DNA of 35,739 nt from Lachnospiraceae bacterium. Its GTDB lineage: Bacteria; Bacillota; Clostridia; Lachnospirales; Lachnospiraceae. The DNA lies in NCBI GenBank assembly GCA_022510725.1, contig JAFLSW010000024.1, positions 1-35,739 on the forward strand, given 5' to 3'. Positions 1-7,383 of this stretch are shown piece by piece. The notes beneath the pieces were generated by a model. It made no database searches. It worked only from the letters and a program-made list of their open reading frames with translations, and was not told the origin of the DNA. The first letter of the stretch is position 1. Each line of letters begins with the position of its first letter. Both the position numbers and the translations under genes were made by a program.

Positions 1-52
1 AGAACGCTAGCTTCCCAAGCTGGAAAGGCGGGTTCGACTCCCGTTATCTGCT
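1..52 (+). tRNA. tRNA-Gly (CCC), 3' part only
   Basis: The window opens inside this gene. The anticodon stem pairs 7-11 with 19-23 around the seven-base loop TTCCCAA, giving anticodon CCC at 14-16, which reads the glycine codon GGG. The T arm pairs 28-32 with 40-44 around TTCGACT. The 3' acceptor strand is TATCTGC at 45-51, with discriminator T at 52. CCA is not encoded; a run of seven T follows at once and probably serves in termination. The T run overlaps the convergent thrS stop codon. The 5' half lies outside the window. Confidence 0.9.
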
Positions 53-56
53 TTTT

Positions 57-2024
57 TTATTTGTTCTTTTCTTCCTCAGGAAGCTCTTTTCTGATCTCTT
101 TGGTACGGATCTCTTTGCAGATCATCTCCGTAAATTCAGCCAAAGTCTTCTGGCCTTCATCACCGGCGAAACGGCTTCTGACAGAAACCATGCCCTGCTC
201 TTCTTCCTGTGCTCCCACAATGAGCATATAAGGGATCTTATTCATTCTGGCATCCCTGATCTTGTAGCCGATCTTCTCGGAACGGCCGTCAACAGTCACA
301 TCCACATCATTAGCAGCCAGTTCCTTTCTCACCTTTTCCGCATAGTCTGCAAACTTCTCGGAAATAGGCAGGATGCGCACCTGCTCCGGACAAAGCCAGG
401 TAGGGAATTTGCCCGAATATTTCTCGATCAGCCATGCCAGGGTCCTTTCATAGCAGCCCATGGATGTCCTGTGGATGATATAAGGCCGTACCTTTTCTCC
501 GTTTTGATCGATAAAGTACATATCAAACTGCTCGGCCAACAGGGCATCCCACTGAATGGTGATCATGGTATCCTCTTTGCCGTATACATTCCTTGCATTG
601 ATATCCACCTTGGGACCGTAGAAAGCGGCTTCTCCCACATCCTCCACAAAGGGAATATCCAGTTCGGTTAAGATCTCCCTGATATGCTGTTCGGTCTCTT
701 CCCAAACCGCAGGTTCGCCGATATATTTCTCACTGTTTTCCGGATCCCATTTGGAAAGATGATAGGTTACATCCTCTTCCACGCCCAAAACAGTCAAACA
801 GTGCTTTGCCAGTGCAAGACAGCCCTTAAACTCTTCCACCATCTGGTCGGGACGAACGATCAGGTGTCCTTCGGAAATGGTAAACTGACGCACTCTGGTC
901 AGCCCGTGCATCTCGCCGGAGTCCTCATTTCTAAACAGGGTAGAGGTCTCGCCGTAACGGATAGGCAGATCCCTGTAAGAATGCTGGGTTGCCTTATATA
1001 CATAGTACTGGAAAGGACAGGTCATGGGACGAAGGGCAAGGACCTCTTTATCCTTTTCTTCATCACCCAGTACGAACATGCCGTCCGTATAGTGATCCCA
1101 GTGACCGGAAATCTTGTAGAGATCGCTTTTTGCCATTAAGGGAGTCTTGGTCCTGACATAGCCCCATTCCTTATCTTCCAGATCCTCGATCCAGCGCTGC
1201 ATCTTCATGATCATTTTGGTGCCCTTTGGCATGATCAAAGGCAGTCCCTGTCCGATCACATCCACTGTGGTAAATAATTCCATTTCCCGGCCCAGCTTAT
1301 TGTGATCCCGCTTTTTGATGTCCTCCAGATGCTCCAGATAAGCTTCCAGTTCTTCTTTTTTGTTAAAGGCAGTGCCGTAAATACGCTGCAGCTTTGCCTT
1401 GTCGGAATCCCCTCTCCAATATGCCATGGAAGAAGAGATCAGCTTAAATGCCTTGATGCCTTTGGTGCTCATCAGATGAGGACCGGCACACAGATCCACA
1501 AAGCCGCCCTGGTCGTAGAAGGAGATCTCGCTGTCTTCCGGCAGATCTTCGATCAATTCTACCTTATAAGGCTCGCCTTTTTCCTGCATCAATTTGATAG
1601 CCTCTTCTCTGGGCAGAGTAAAGCGCTCCAGCTTATGGCCTTCCTTAATGATCTTTTTCATTTCCTTTTCCAGTTCATCCAGATCCTCTCTGGAAAAAGG
1701 CTCATGCTCAAAGTCATAATAAAACCCTTCATCAATGGAGGGACCGATGGTCACCTTTGCATCGGGAAACAGTCTTTTAACCGCCTCTGCCAGCACATGA
1801 GAACAGGTATGACGGACGGTACGAAGTCCCGCTTCATCATTTGCCGTCAAGATCTGGAGATTGCAGTCGTCCTCCACTACGGTTCTGAGATCCACTACTT
1901 TACCATCAATCTCTCCTGCACAGGCTGCCCTGGCAAGCCCTTCGCTGATATCTAAAGCAATATCATATACGCTCATGGCCTTGGCATATTCTTTTGTACT
2001 GCCATCCTTTAATGTAATCTTCAT
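57..2024 (-). CDS. thrS: Threonyl-tRNA synthetase
   Basis: Cytoplasmic class II enzyme that charges tRNA-Thr with threonine using ATP. At 655 residues it has the full bacterial layout: an N-terminal TGS domain (about 1-62), the SAD editing domain with H72 and H76 in HTCSH and the later CAGPH motif, the catalytic core with MTCPFQ near residue 335 and the motif 2 region FRNEDSGEMHGLTRVRQF, and a C-terminal anticodon-binding domain. The segment after motif 2 reads TISEGH rather than the commoner TQDDAH, so it belongs to a variant subgroup. The ATG follows an AGGAAGGA ribosome site. It lies 22 bases after a 66-residue membrane protein gene, and both are downstream of a T-box leader, so expression should rise when uncharged tRNA-Thr accumulates. 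Its stop codon lies in the T run ending the convergent tRNA-Gly. Confidence 0.97.
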   Translation of the reverse strand: MKITLKDGSTKEYAKAMSVYDIALDISEGLARAACAGEIDGKVVDLRTVVEDDCNLQILTANDEAGLRTVRHTCSHVLAEAVKRLFPDAKVTIGPSIDEGFYYDFEHEPFSREDLDELEKEMKKIIKEGHKLERFTLPREEAIKLMQEKGEPYKVELIEDLPEDSEISFYDQGGFVDLCAGPHLMSTKGIKAFKLISSSMAYWRGDSDKAKLQRIYGTAFNKKEELEAYLEHLEDIKKRDHNKLGREMELFTTVDVIGQGLPLIMPKGTKMIMKMQRWIEDLEDKEWGYVRTKTPLMAKSDLYKISGHWDHYTDGMFVLGDEEKDKEVLALRPMTCPFQYYVYKATQHSYRDLPIRYGETSTLFRNEDSGEMHGLTRVRQFTISEGHLIVRPDQMVEEFKGCLALAKHCLTVLGVEEDVTYHLSKWDPENSEKYIGEPAVWEETEQHIREILTELDIPFVEDVGEAAFYGPKVDINARNVYGKEDTMITIQWDALLAEQFDMYFIDQNGEKVRPYIIHRTSMGCYERTLAWLIEKYSGKFPTWLCPEQVRILPISEKFADYAEKVRKELAANDVDVTVDGRSEKIGYKIRDARMNKIPYMLIVGAQEEEQGMVSVRSRFAGDEGQKTLAEFTEMICKEIRTKEIRKELPEEEKNK

Positions 2025-2046
2025 GGTTTATTCCTTCCTCTCAGAT

Positions 2047-2247
2047 CTAATCTTCATCCTCATCTTCATCGCCCCAGCCTGCGCCGATATTGTTGCTGCC
2101 GATAGTAATACTCTTTTTGGGAGAAAATAACATGCCAAGTACCAATCCAAGCAAGAATGCTACGGCAACGGTCAGGCAGAATTCTTTGGCTGTTACTTCT
2201 GAATCCTCCGAAAGAAATGCTTCCAATTCATCCCATTTTTCTCTCAT
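2047..2247 (-). CDS. Small single-pass membrane protein of the thrS operon
   Basis: A 66-residue protein I do not recognise. It has a charged N terminus (about 1-22), one hydrophobic segment (about 24-43, LTVAVAFLLGLVLGMLF), a short basic patch (SPKK), and a strongly acidic tail ending GDEDEDED. The ATG is preceded by a good GGAGG site, so it is probably translated. It sits between the T-box leader and thrS on the same strand, so threonine starvation would induce it together with the synthetase. A membrane role linked to threonine or charging stress is possible, but the position may simply be incidental. No function is assigned. Confidence 0.75.
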   Translation of the reverse strand: MREKWDELEAFLSEDSEVTAKEFCLTVAVAFLLGLVLGMLFSPKKSITIGSNNIGAGWGDEDEDED

Positions 2248-2297
2248 TTTGTAATCCTCCTTTTCATAAATAAAATTCCCTTAATTAGAATATAAAA

Positions 2298-2329
2298 TCC
2301 CTTACACTGCATATTTGCAATGTAAGGGA
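2298..2329 (-). terminator. T-box intrinsic terminator
   Basis: A 14-base-pair stem (2298-2311 with 2316-2329) closes a four-base loop and, on the minus strand, is followed by TTTTAT. The one non-Watson-Crick position is a U-G wobble in the RNA of this strand only, confirming that the structure belongs to the minus-strand transcript. Its 5' arm overlaps the sequence just after the T-box, as expected for mutually exclusive antiterminator and terminator forms. Confidence 0.9.
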
Positions 2330-2535
2330 CGTATCATACGCGGTTCCACCCTGCTTGCCCGTAAAACCAACATTTAGCATAAACAGGGCTTACAGACCTC
2401 TCATTAGATGATAACGGTATCACCGGGCCGGATTGGGGCCACTCAGAGTTGGTATTCGGATGTTCCCTGCAAAAGCGCTTTCACCTCGTGGCGCTTCTCT
2501 CTGATGCATTTCCCATCCTACTCTTCTCTTCTTCG
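2298..2535 (-). promoter_or_regulatory. T-box riboswitch leader (threonine)
   Basis: Read on the minus strand, the leader contains the T-box core AGGGTGGAACCGCG (complement of about 2339-2352). A Stem I region carries AGAGAAGCGCC and GTGAAAGCGCTT, and a specifier region reads GAATACCAACTCTGAG. The likely specifier codon is ACC (threonine), at 2451-2453. The bulge TGGA in the T-box would pair with a tRNA end UCCA. The leader ends in the terminator at 2298-2329. Known logic of the family: uncharged tRNA-Thr stabilises the antiterminator and allows transcription of the small membrane protein and thrS. The 5' boundary is approximate, and I could not place a convincing promoter. Confidence 0.92.
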
Positions 2536-2605
2536 ATTTATCATATATAAATCTAACTTGACATTCCTATTTTATGCCTAAATCAAACTATTGTAAAGTG
2601 TTTTT

Positions 2606-3112
2606 TTATTTGCCTTTACCACAGCACTTTTTATATTTCTTACCGCTGCCGCAGGGACAAGGATCGTTGGGGTAGATCTTTGTCTCATTTACAAAAGTGG
2701 TAGAACGCTTCTGTTCCTGATATAGCTCTTTCAGCTTGTCCTCATCAAAGATCTGTTTCCACTCCTCCAAACCATAAAGCCACTCTGCATCAGCAGCAAC
2801 CATGTTTTTGTATAAGCTTTCTTTATCAAACTTTAAGCTGACTTGCGTGTCTGCTTCCATCTCTTCAATGGGATTGGGCTCCACTAAGGAATCATTGATC
2901 CCATCTAAGAATCCGGTCATTGTCATCAGATCGATCCCATATTTGGAGGCCAGTTCACTGACGCTTCCCTTTACTTCTGTATCGGGATCTGCCAATAATT
3001 CTTTATAAATAGCCTGTTCCTTCTTAAAATAGTCTCCCCAGAATTTCTGTAGATCCCCTTTGTTGGCGGATTCATCATAGGCCATATCTCTCCATAATTG
3101 TAATAATGCCAT
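2606..3112 (-). CDS. SEC-C motif protein
   Basis: A 168-residue, probably cytoplasmic protein. The last 20 residues carry a SEC-C zinc-binding motif, [14 protein letters not shown], like the metal-binding tail of SecA and of many accessory proteins. The rest is mostly helical and charged and matches no domain I can name. I start it at the ATG at 3112 because AAGGAG lies about seven bases upstream; a longer reading frame to 3199 would overlap the promoter hexamers. The SEC-C tail probably mediates zinc-dependent contact with ribosomes or other proteins, but the specific role is unknown. It follows the kinase-fold gene on the same strand with its own likely promoter. Confidence 0.85.
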   Translation of the reverse strand: MALLQLWRDMAYDESANKGDLQKFWGDYFKKEQAIYKELLADPDTEVKGSVSELASKYGIDLMTMTGFLDGINDSLVEPNPIEEMEADTQVSLKFDKESLYKNMVAADAEWLYGLEEWKQIFDEDKLKELYQEQKRSTTFVNETKIYPNDPCPCGSGKKYKKCCGKGK

Positions 3113-3170
3113 AGTCGTACTCCTTTTGGTTTTTTCATAAGATGATCCGGCATTCTCTGCCGCTTGAAAT

Positions 3171-3199
3171 AGTATATATAAAATTCGTGAATCTTGCAA
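3171..3199 (-). promoter_or_regulatory. Sigma-A promoter of the SEC-C gene
   Basis: On the minus strand, TTGCAA (3194-3199) and TATACT (3171-3176) are separated by 17 bases. The implied start is near 3164, about 50 bases before the chosen ATG. The -35 is imperfect and the -10 good. Confidence 0.6.
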
Positions 3200-3237
3200 G
3201 CAAAATCACGCTTTTATCCATGTTGATCCTGCCGGTC

Positions 3238-4695
3238 TTATTCGGGTCCTACCAGATAGTTAGACAATCCATCTTCCTCTTCTGTACCCGTTACTTTTTC
3301 TGAAACGGCGTATTCTCCCGCAGCATTGGGTTTTAAGTTAATGGTAAGTTCACGCTTTCTGCCATCCTCCACAATGGTGAGAATAGCACTGCCGTTCAAA
3401 CGATAATCCAAGGTAATAAATCGTACCATATCTCTATTGAGATCCAGGCCCTCCCGGCTTAAATACCGTCCTGTTATCTTGTCATAATAGTAAATGGCAT
3501 GCTCTCCTTCTTCATCCATCTGCGTATAATCATTGGCATAGGAACTTCGTTTCCTTTCTGACAAACCGGCTATCATTTCACACTGTTCATAAAGCGTAGC
3601 CTGTTCCAGTTTTTGGTAGAAACGCTCTGCACCTGTGCTGGTGGCAAACCGCAAGCCCTTGGGAATGAAGAATACGGCAAAAAACAGCATACCCACAACA
3701 AAAATCCCCATAAACAGCATTCGATACTTTTGCACCCTGACCATCAACAAAGGTTTTTCCCTCATTCGGATCTGATACTCGGGCGCAAACTCTTCTTCCG
3801 AAATCGCCTGCACAAACTCATTCAGATTTTGATACCTGTCAAAATCATAAATGGCAAGCGCCTTTAACAAAGCTTTGCTTTGGTAATCCATAATGGAACC
3901 GTTGTAATAAGAAGGCGGTACCAGAATATCCCTGCCTTCGGGATTTTCTTCACTCATCCTTTCATAAAAAGCAGGCACTTTGTGACCGGTAGTCATTTCA
4001 TAAAGAATTGCCGCCACGGCATAAATATCCACAGAAGGCATGATCCTGCCTCCCTCTACATACTGCTCCACCGGAGAATAACCGGAGACTCTTGCCGTAG
4101 CATCTTCTAAGATCGCAATGGATGCATCCTCCATGGGATCACAAAACCCAAGAAGCACAGGCTCCCCTGTTTCCGTAATGCGGATCAGGGAAGGATTGAT
4201 CTTGCCATGAACCACACCTTTGCTGTGAACCCTTTCCAAAGAAGCCACAACAGGTTTGATCAGTTTAAAGGCATCTTTTAAAAGAATCCTGGGCATATGG
4301 ATCTTTTTCATATGCTCAGGCAGGCTTATGCCTTCCACATACTCTATGACCACATAAACGGTCTTATTTTCTTCGAAGAAGGTTATCACATTGGCAATTC
4401 CCTTAAGCGGATAAAGCTTGATCAACTTCTTTGCTTCGACCATCATATGTTCCTTCATCCGGGCAAACTCGCCTTCATGGACCATACTGCAGGAAACCGT
4501 AATCCGGTCGCTTGGATTTCGCTCCACCATTGCTTCCGGAAACAGTTCTTTGACTACGATCTTCTTTTCTCGAAAGGTATCAAACGCCAGATAAGTAATG
4601 CTTATGCCGTTACTTCCCAAAACTTCATCCATGCGGTAACGATCTTTTAACATAACTTTCGTTTCCAGCGAGATTCTTTTCCCATTTTCAATCAT
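3238..4695 (-). CDS. Membrane-anchored protein-kinase-fold protein, predicted pseudokinase
   Basis: A 485-residue protein with an N-terminal Ser/Thr protein kinase fold (about 20-300), one transmembrane segment (about 326-346) and a C-terminal domain of roughly 135 residues that should be extracellular. Fold markers are visible: LGSNGISITYLAFD (glycine loop region), K49 in VVKELFP (beta-3 lysine), E87 in the C helix, GYSPVEQY (205-212) and VDIYAVAAILYEMTTG (222-237). The catalytic residues are gone: the HRD motif reads HGK at 163-165 with the metal-binding Asn replaced by Leu, the DFG motif reads GFC at 183-185, and the glycine loop is degenerate. Phosphotransfer is therefore unlikely; a ligand-sensing or scaffold role is more plausible. 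The ATG is kept with AGAGG about 14 bases upstream; an internal ATG at codon 15 is a weaker alternative. A sigma-A promoter lies directly upstream. Confidence 0.88.
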   Translation of the reverse strand: MIENGKRISLETKVMLKDRYRMDEVLGSNGISITYLAFDTFREKKIVVKELFPEAMVERNPSDRITVSCSMVHEGEFARMKEHMMVEAKKLIKLYPLKGIANVITFFEENKTVYVVIEYVEGISLPEHMKKIHMPRILLKDAFKLIKPVVASLERVHSKGVVHGKINPSLIRITETGEPVLLGFCDPMEDASIAILEDATARVSGYSPVEQYVEGGRIMPSVDIYAVAAILYEMTTGHKVPAFYERMSEENPEGRDILVPPSYYNGSIMDYQSKALLKALAIYDFDRYQNLNEFVQAISEEEFAPEYQIRMREKPLLMVRVQKYRMLFMGIFVVGMLFFAVFFIPKGLRFATSTGAERFYQKLEQATLYEQCEMIAGLSERKRSSYANDYTQMDEEGEHAIYYYDKITGRYLSREGLDLNRDMVRFITLDYRLNGSAILTIVEDGRKRELTINLKPNAAGEYAVSEKVTGTEEEDGLSNYLVGPE

Positions 4696-4723
4696 GTGTC
4701 CCGATTACCTCTTTTTTTCTTTC

Positions 4724-4752
4724 ATTATAGACAGATATGTGATAAATTACAA
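4724..4752 (-). promoter_or_regulatory. Sigma-A promoter of the pseudokinase gene
   Basis: On the minus strand, TTGTAA (4747-4752), a 17-base spacer and a perfect TATAAT (4724-4729). The implied start near 4717 leaves a leader of about 20 bases. The site lies in the short gap shared with the divergent small membrane protein gene. Confidence 0.75.
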
Positions 4753-4769
4753 GGGAAAGGAGTTTTCTT

Positions 4770-5033
4770 ATGCATACAAAGTCTCAAAGAATTGCTGCTT
4801 TATGCGGTGTGATCTTTTTAGGATTGCTTTATCTTTTTACTCTGATCGCCGCAATTTTCAATTTTGATGGAACCGGCGGTCTGTTTCGAACCTGTCTTAT
4901 TGCTACTGTTGCCGTTCCCATTTTGATCTGGGTCTACATTTGGATCTATGGGATGATCAGCAAAAAACACACTCCCGCTTCCTTTGATCTGATGGAAACC
5001 GGAGAGGAAGATTCCGAAGATAAACAAGCTTAG
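4770..5033 (+). CDS. Small membrane protein, two predicted transmembrane helices
   Basis: An 87-residue protein of unknown function. Two hydrophobic helices (about 9-30 and 42-62) are separated by a short loop with FDGTGG, and a hydrophilic acidic tail follows (METGEEDSEDKQA). The ATG follows AAAGGAG at ideal distance, which supports real translation. It is divergent from the pseudokinase gene and convergent with the HAD phosphatase gene, sharing a bidirectional terminator with the latter. Its size and lack of motifs give no basis for a role beyond a membrane location. Confidence 0.75.
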   Translation: MHTKSQRIAALCGVIFLGLLYLFTLIAAIFNFDGTGGLFRTCLIATVAVPILIWVYIWIYGMISKKHTPASFDLMETGEEDSEDKQA

Positions 5034-5054
5034 ACCACCCAGGACATATTGTAC

Positions 5055-5089
5055 AAAAAGCCGGGCATTAATATATGCCCAGCTTTTTT
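5055..5089. terminator. Bidirectional terminator between convergent genes
   Basis: A hairpin pairs AAAAAGC (5055-5061) and GGGCAT (5063-5068) with ATGCCC (5075-5080) and GCTTTTT (82-88), with one C-A mismatch. It has A and T tracts on both sides, so it can end transcripts from either direction. The HAD phosphatase stop codon (5068-5070) falls inside the loop region. Confidence 0.85.
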
Positions 5090-5670
5090 AATTCTTCTAT
5101 TGCCGCTTCCCTAGTGGTAAATCGTATGGCATGAATGCCAAATCGTTCCGCACCTTTGCAGTTTTCTTCTTTATCATCCAGAAAGACGCATTTTTCGGGT
5201 ACCAATCCATAACGATCGATCAGGATCTGATAAATCTTCGGATCCGGCTTTATTACCTTTTCTTCGTAAGAGAGGATACCGCCGTCCGTATAAGGAATGA
5301 AGTCAATGGTATGCGCGCATTCCCGCTCCGCCTTTTTGGAAAAATTGGAAAGATAATATACCTTTAACCCCTTTTCCTTTAATTCCTGTATCCAGGGTAT
5401 GGCATAATCCCGCTTTCTTAACATGTCATGGACATCCTTGCAGATCTGACGGATTTCTGCCTCTATCTCCGGATCGTTCTCAACAAAGGCATCAATCAGT
5501 TCTTCTTCCTCACTGCCGCCTCTGTCAAACTCATCCCATGCACTGCTTAAGACCGTGGCCTTAGCGACCCGTTTTGCGATCTCTTCCGAGAAGCCGAAGC
5601 TTTCCAGGTATTCCTCCCAGCAAAAATCCACCAACACATTGCCGATATCAAAAATAACCGCCTCGATCAT
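5068..5670 (-). CDS. HAD-superfamily phosphatase (YihX-like)
   Basis: A 200-residue cytoplasmic hydrolase of HAD subfamily IA. Motif I is FDIGNVLVDF with nucleophile D8; the usual second Asp is Gly (D-I-G-N), as I recall for YihX-like sugar phosphatases that begin FDLGN. Motif II is YYLSNFS, motif III the lysine in EKVIKPDP, motif IV CVFLDDKEEN. The cap region (about 15-90) is helical. It starts five bases after the purA stop, so the two genes are probably co-transcribed. A sugar-phosphate or nucleotide substrate is plausible, but the sequence does not say which. The ribosome site is weak (AGGT), suggesting translational coupling to purA. Confidence 0.88.
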   Translation of the reverse strand: MIEAVIFDIGNVLVDFCWEEYLESFGFSEEIAKRVAKATVLSSAWDEFDRGGSEEEELIDAFVENDPEIEAEIRQICKDVHDMLRKRDYAIPWIQELKEKGLKVYYLSNFSKKAERECAHTIDFIPYTDGGILSYEEKVIKPDPKIYQILIDRYGLVPEKCVFLDDKEENCKGAERFGIHAIRFTTREAAIEELKKLGIY

Positions 5671-5675
5671 ATGGA

Positions 5676-6968
5676 TTACCTGCTAAGACTGCTTTTTCTG
5701 TAGATAATATCGCTTCTGCCCGGTCCGTTGCTGACCATGGTAATGGGATAACCGATCCTTTCCTCAATAAACTCCACATATTTTCTGCAGTTTTCCGGCA
5801 GCTCATCATAGTTTTTAATGCCTCGAATGTCGCATTTCCATCCCGGAAGCACTTCCAGTACCGGCTTCGCTTTTTCCAATTTGCTGGTTACAGGGAAATC
5901 TGTAGTCACCACACCATCGATCTCATAACCGGTGCAGACAGGTATCTCATCCAGATAGCCCAATACATCCAAAACGGTGAAAGCCACATCTGTAGTCCCC
6001 TGCAGCCTGCAGCCGTATTTGGAAGCCACACAGTCAAACCAACCCATTCTTCTGGGTCTGCCTGTGGTAGCGCCAAATTCTCCGCCGTCTCCCCCTCTTC
6101 TTCTAAGCTCATCCGCTTCCTCTCCGAATATCTCAGATACAAAGGCACCTGCGCCCACTGCGGAAGAATATGCCTTGCAGACCGTGATGATCTCCTTAAT
6201 CTCATAAGGCGGAATGCCTGCGCCGATGGCACCAAATGCCGCTAAAGTAGAAGAAGATGTGACCATAGGGTAAATACCGTGGTCAGGATCCTTTAAAGTA
6301 CCGAGCTGGCCTTCTAACAAAATCTCTTTTCCTGCCTTGATGGCTTCGTCCAGATAAAGGGATACATCACATACATAAGGCTCTATCATATCTCTGTATT
6401 CATGAAGAGTGGCAAGCAGTTCTTCCGGCTTTAATAAGGGCTTGTGATACAAATGCTCCAACAGCACATTTTTGGTCTCGCAGATGCGCTCTGCTTTTTC
6501 TTTTAATAATTCCTCATCAAATAATTCGCTTACCTGGAAACCGATCTTTGCATATTTGTCGGAATAAAAGGGTGCGATACCGGATTTGGTGGAACCGAAG
6601 GACTTGCCCCCCAGACGCTCCTCCTCATACTGATCAAACAAAATATGATAAGGCATGACCATCTGCGCCCGGTCCGAAACTAAGATCTTAGGCTCCGGCA
6701 CGCCTCTGTCTGTCAGAGATTTGATCTCATTGCACAAAACCGGAATGTTTAATGCTACGCCATTTCCGATAATGCTGGTGGTATGTCCATAAAATACGCC
6801 GGACGGAAGGCTGTGAAGTGCAAACTTTCCATAGTCGTTTACAATAGTGTGTCCTGCATTGGCACCGCCCTGGAAACGGATGATGATATCCGCATCCTCC
6901 GCCATCATATCTGTGATCTTTCCTTTGCCTTCGTCGCCCCAATTGGCGCCTACTACTGCTTTTACCAT
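5676..6968 (-). CDS. purA: Adenylosuccinate synthetase
   Basis: Catalyses the GTP-dependent joining of IMP and aspartate to adenylosuccinate, the first committed step from IMP to AMP. At 430 residues the length is normal. The N terminus carries the family signature GANWGDEGKGK (catalytic Asp and His region) followed by GGANAGHT; further conserved segments include GSTKSGIAPFYSDK and TGRPRRMGWFD. The start at 6968 is chosen because AGGAGG precedes it and the protein begins MVKAVVGANWG; a frame open to 7001 lacks support. It has its own promoter and a hairpin in its leader, and is separated from purC-purF-purB by three non-purine genes and a 415-base gap. Confidence 0.97.
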   Translation of the reverse strand: MVKAVVGANWGDEGKGKITDMMAEDADIIIRFQGGANAGHTIVNDYGKFALHSLPSGVFYGHTTSIIGNGVALNIPVLCNEIKSLTDRGVPEPKILVSDRAQMVMPYHILFDQYEEERLGGKSFGSTKSGIAPFYSDKYAKIGFQVSELFDEELLKEKAERICETKNVLLEHLYHKPLLKPEELLATLHEYRDMIEPYVCDVSLYLDEAIKAGKEILLEGQLGTLKDPDHGIYPMVTSSSTLAAFGAIGAGIPPYEIKEIITVCKAYSSAVGAGAFVSEIFGEEADELRRRGGDGGEFGATTGRPRRMGWFDCVASKYGCRLQGTTDVAFTVLDVLGYLDEIPVCTGYEIDGVVTTDFPVTSKLEKAKPVLEVLPGWKCDIRGIKNYDELPENCRKYVEFIEERIGYPITMVSNGPGRSDIIYRKSSLSR

Positions 6969-6989
6969 AATAAATTGTTCCTCCTGATC

Positions 6990-7008
6990 CCTGTTTTTCA
7001 AAAACAGG
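6990..7008 (-). other. Hairpin in the purA leader
   Basis: A perfect nine-base inverted repeat, CCTGTTTTT at 6990-6998 and AAAAACAGG at 7000-7008, sits a few bases upstream of the purA ribosome site. It is too A/T-rich and lacks the flanking T run on the minus strand to be a good terminator; it may affect mRNA stability or ribosome access. Confidence 0.4.
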
Positions 7009-7031
7009 ATGCCTTTATTTTTTTCAGTACT

Positions 7032-7060
7032 ATTATAGACCCGTTTATTATATAAGTAAA
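7032..7060 (-). promoter_or_regulatory. Sigma-A promoter of purA
   Basis: On the minus strand, TTTACT (7055-7060), a 17-base spacer and a perfect TATAAT (7032-7037). The implied start near 7025 gives a leader of about 57 bases that includes the 6990-7008 hairpin. Confidence 0.65.
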
Positions 7061-7383
7061 ATCAATATTTTTTATATTAGATATAATTTTAAATTATAAT
7101 AAAGCTTTATGTAAATCCCATATAGCTGTTATAAAATATTGAAATAAGCTGCTGTTTTATGCATAATAAAAATACACCTGTACTTACGATAGCAAAAGGA
7201 GACAGATAAGCTTTTTATCGCAATACAAATACGAAACATATTGGAGAAATTATCTCACAGAAAACCCGCATAATTGAGCCATTATTCAATATTTGAGGAA
7301 CAAACTGTCGTTTTAAGGGAACAAACTGCACATTTCAAAGTTATGTAAACCAAATCGCTTTTCAGAGATGACTTCTAAGGCTT
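7061..7383. other. AT-rich intergenic region with a 21-base-spaced direct repeat
   Basis: This gap lies between the lysR stop and the purA promoter. It is very AT-rich and I see no credible gene or known riboswitch in it. Its clearest internal structure is the 11-base direct repeat GGAACAAACTG at 7297-7307 and again at 7318-7328, offset by 21 bases, two helical turns. No convincing terminator for lysR was found. Confidence 0.5.

Noticed and set aside
684-1955. Long open frames on the plus strand opposite thrS
   Set aside because: They are antisense to a clearly conserved synthetase, lack ribosome sites and show no domain features; they arise from codon bias of the real gene.
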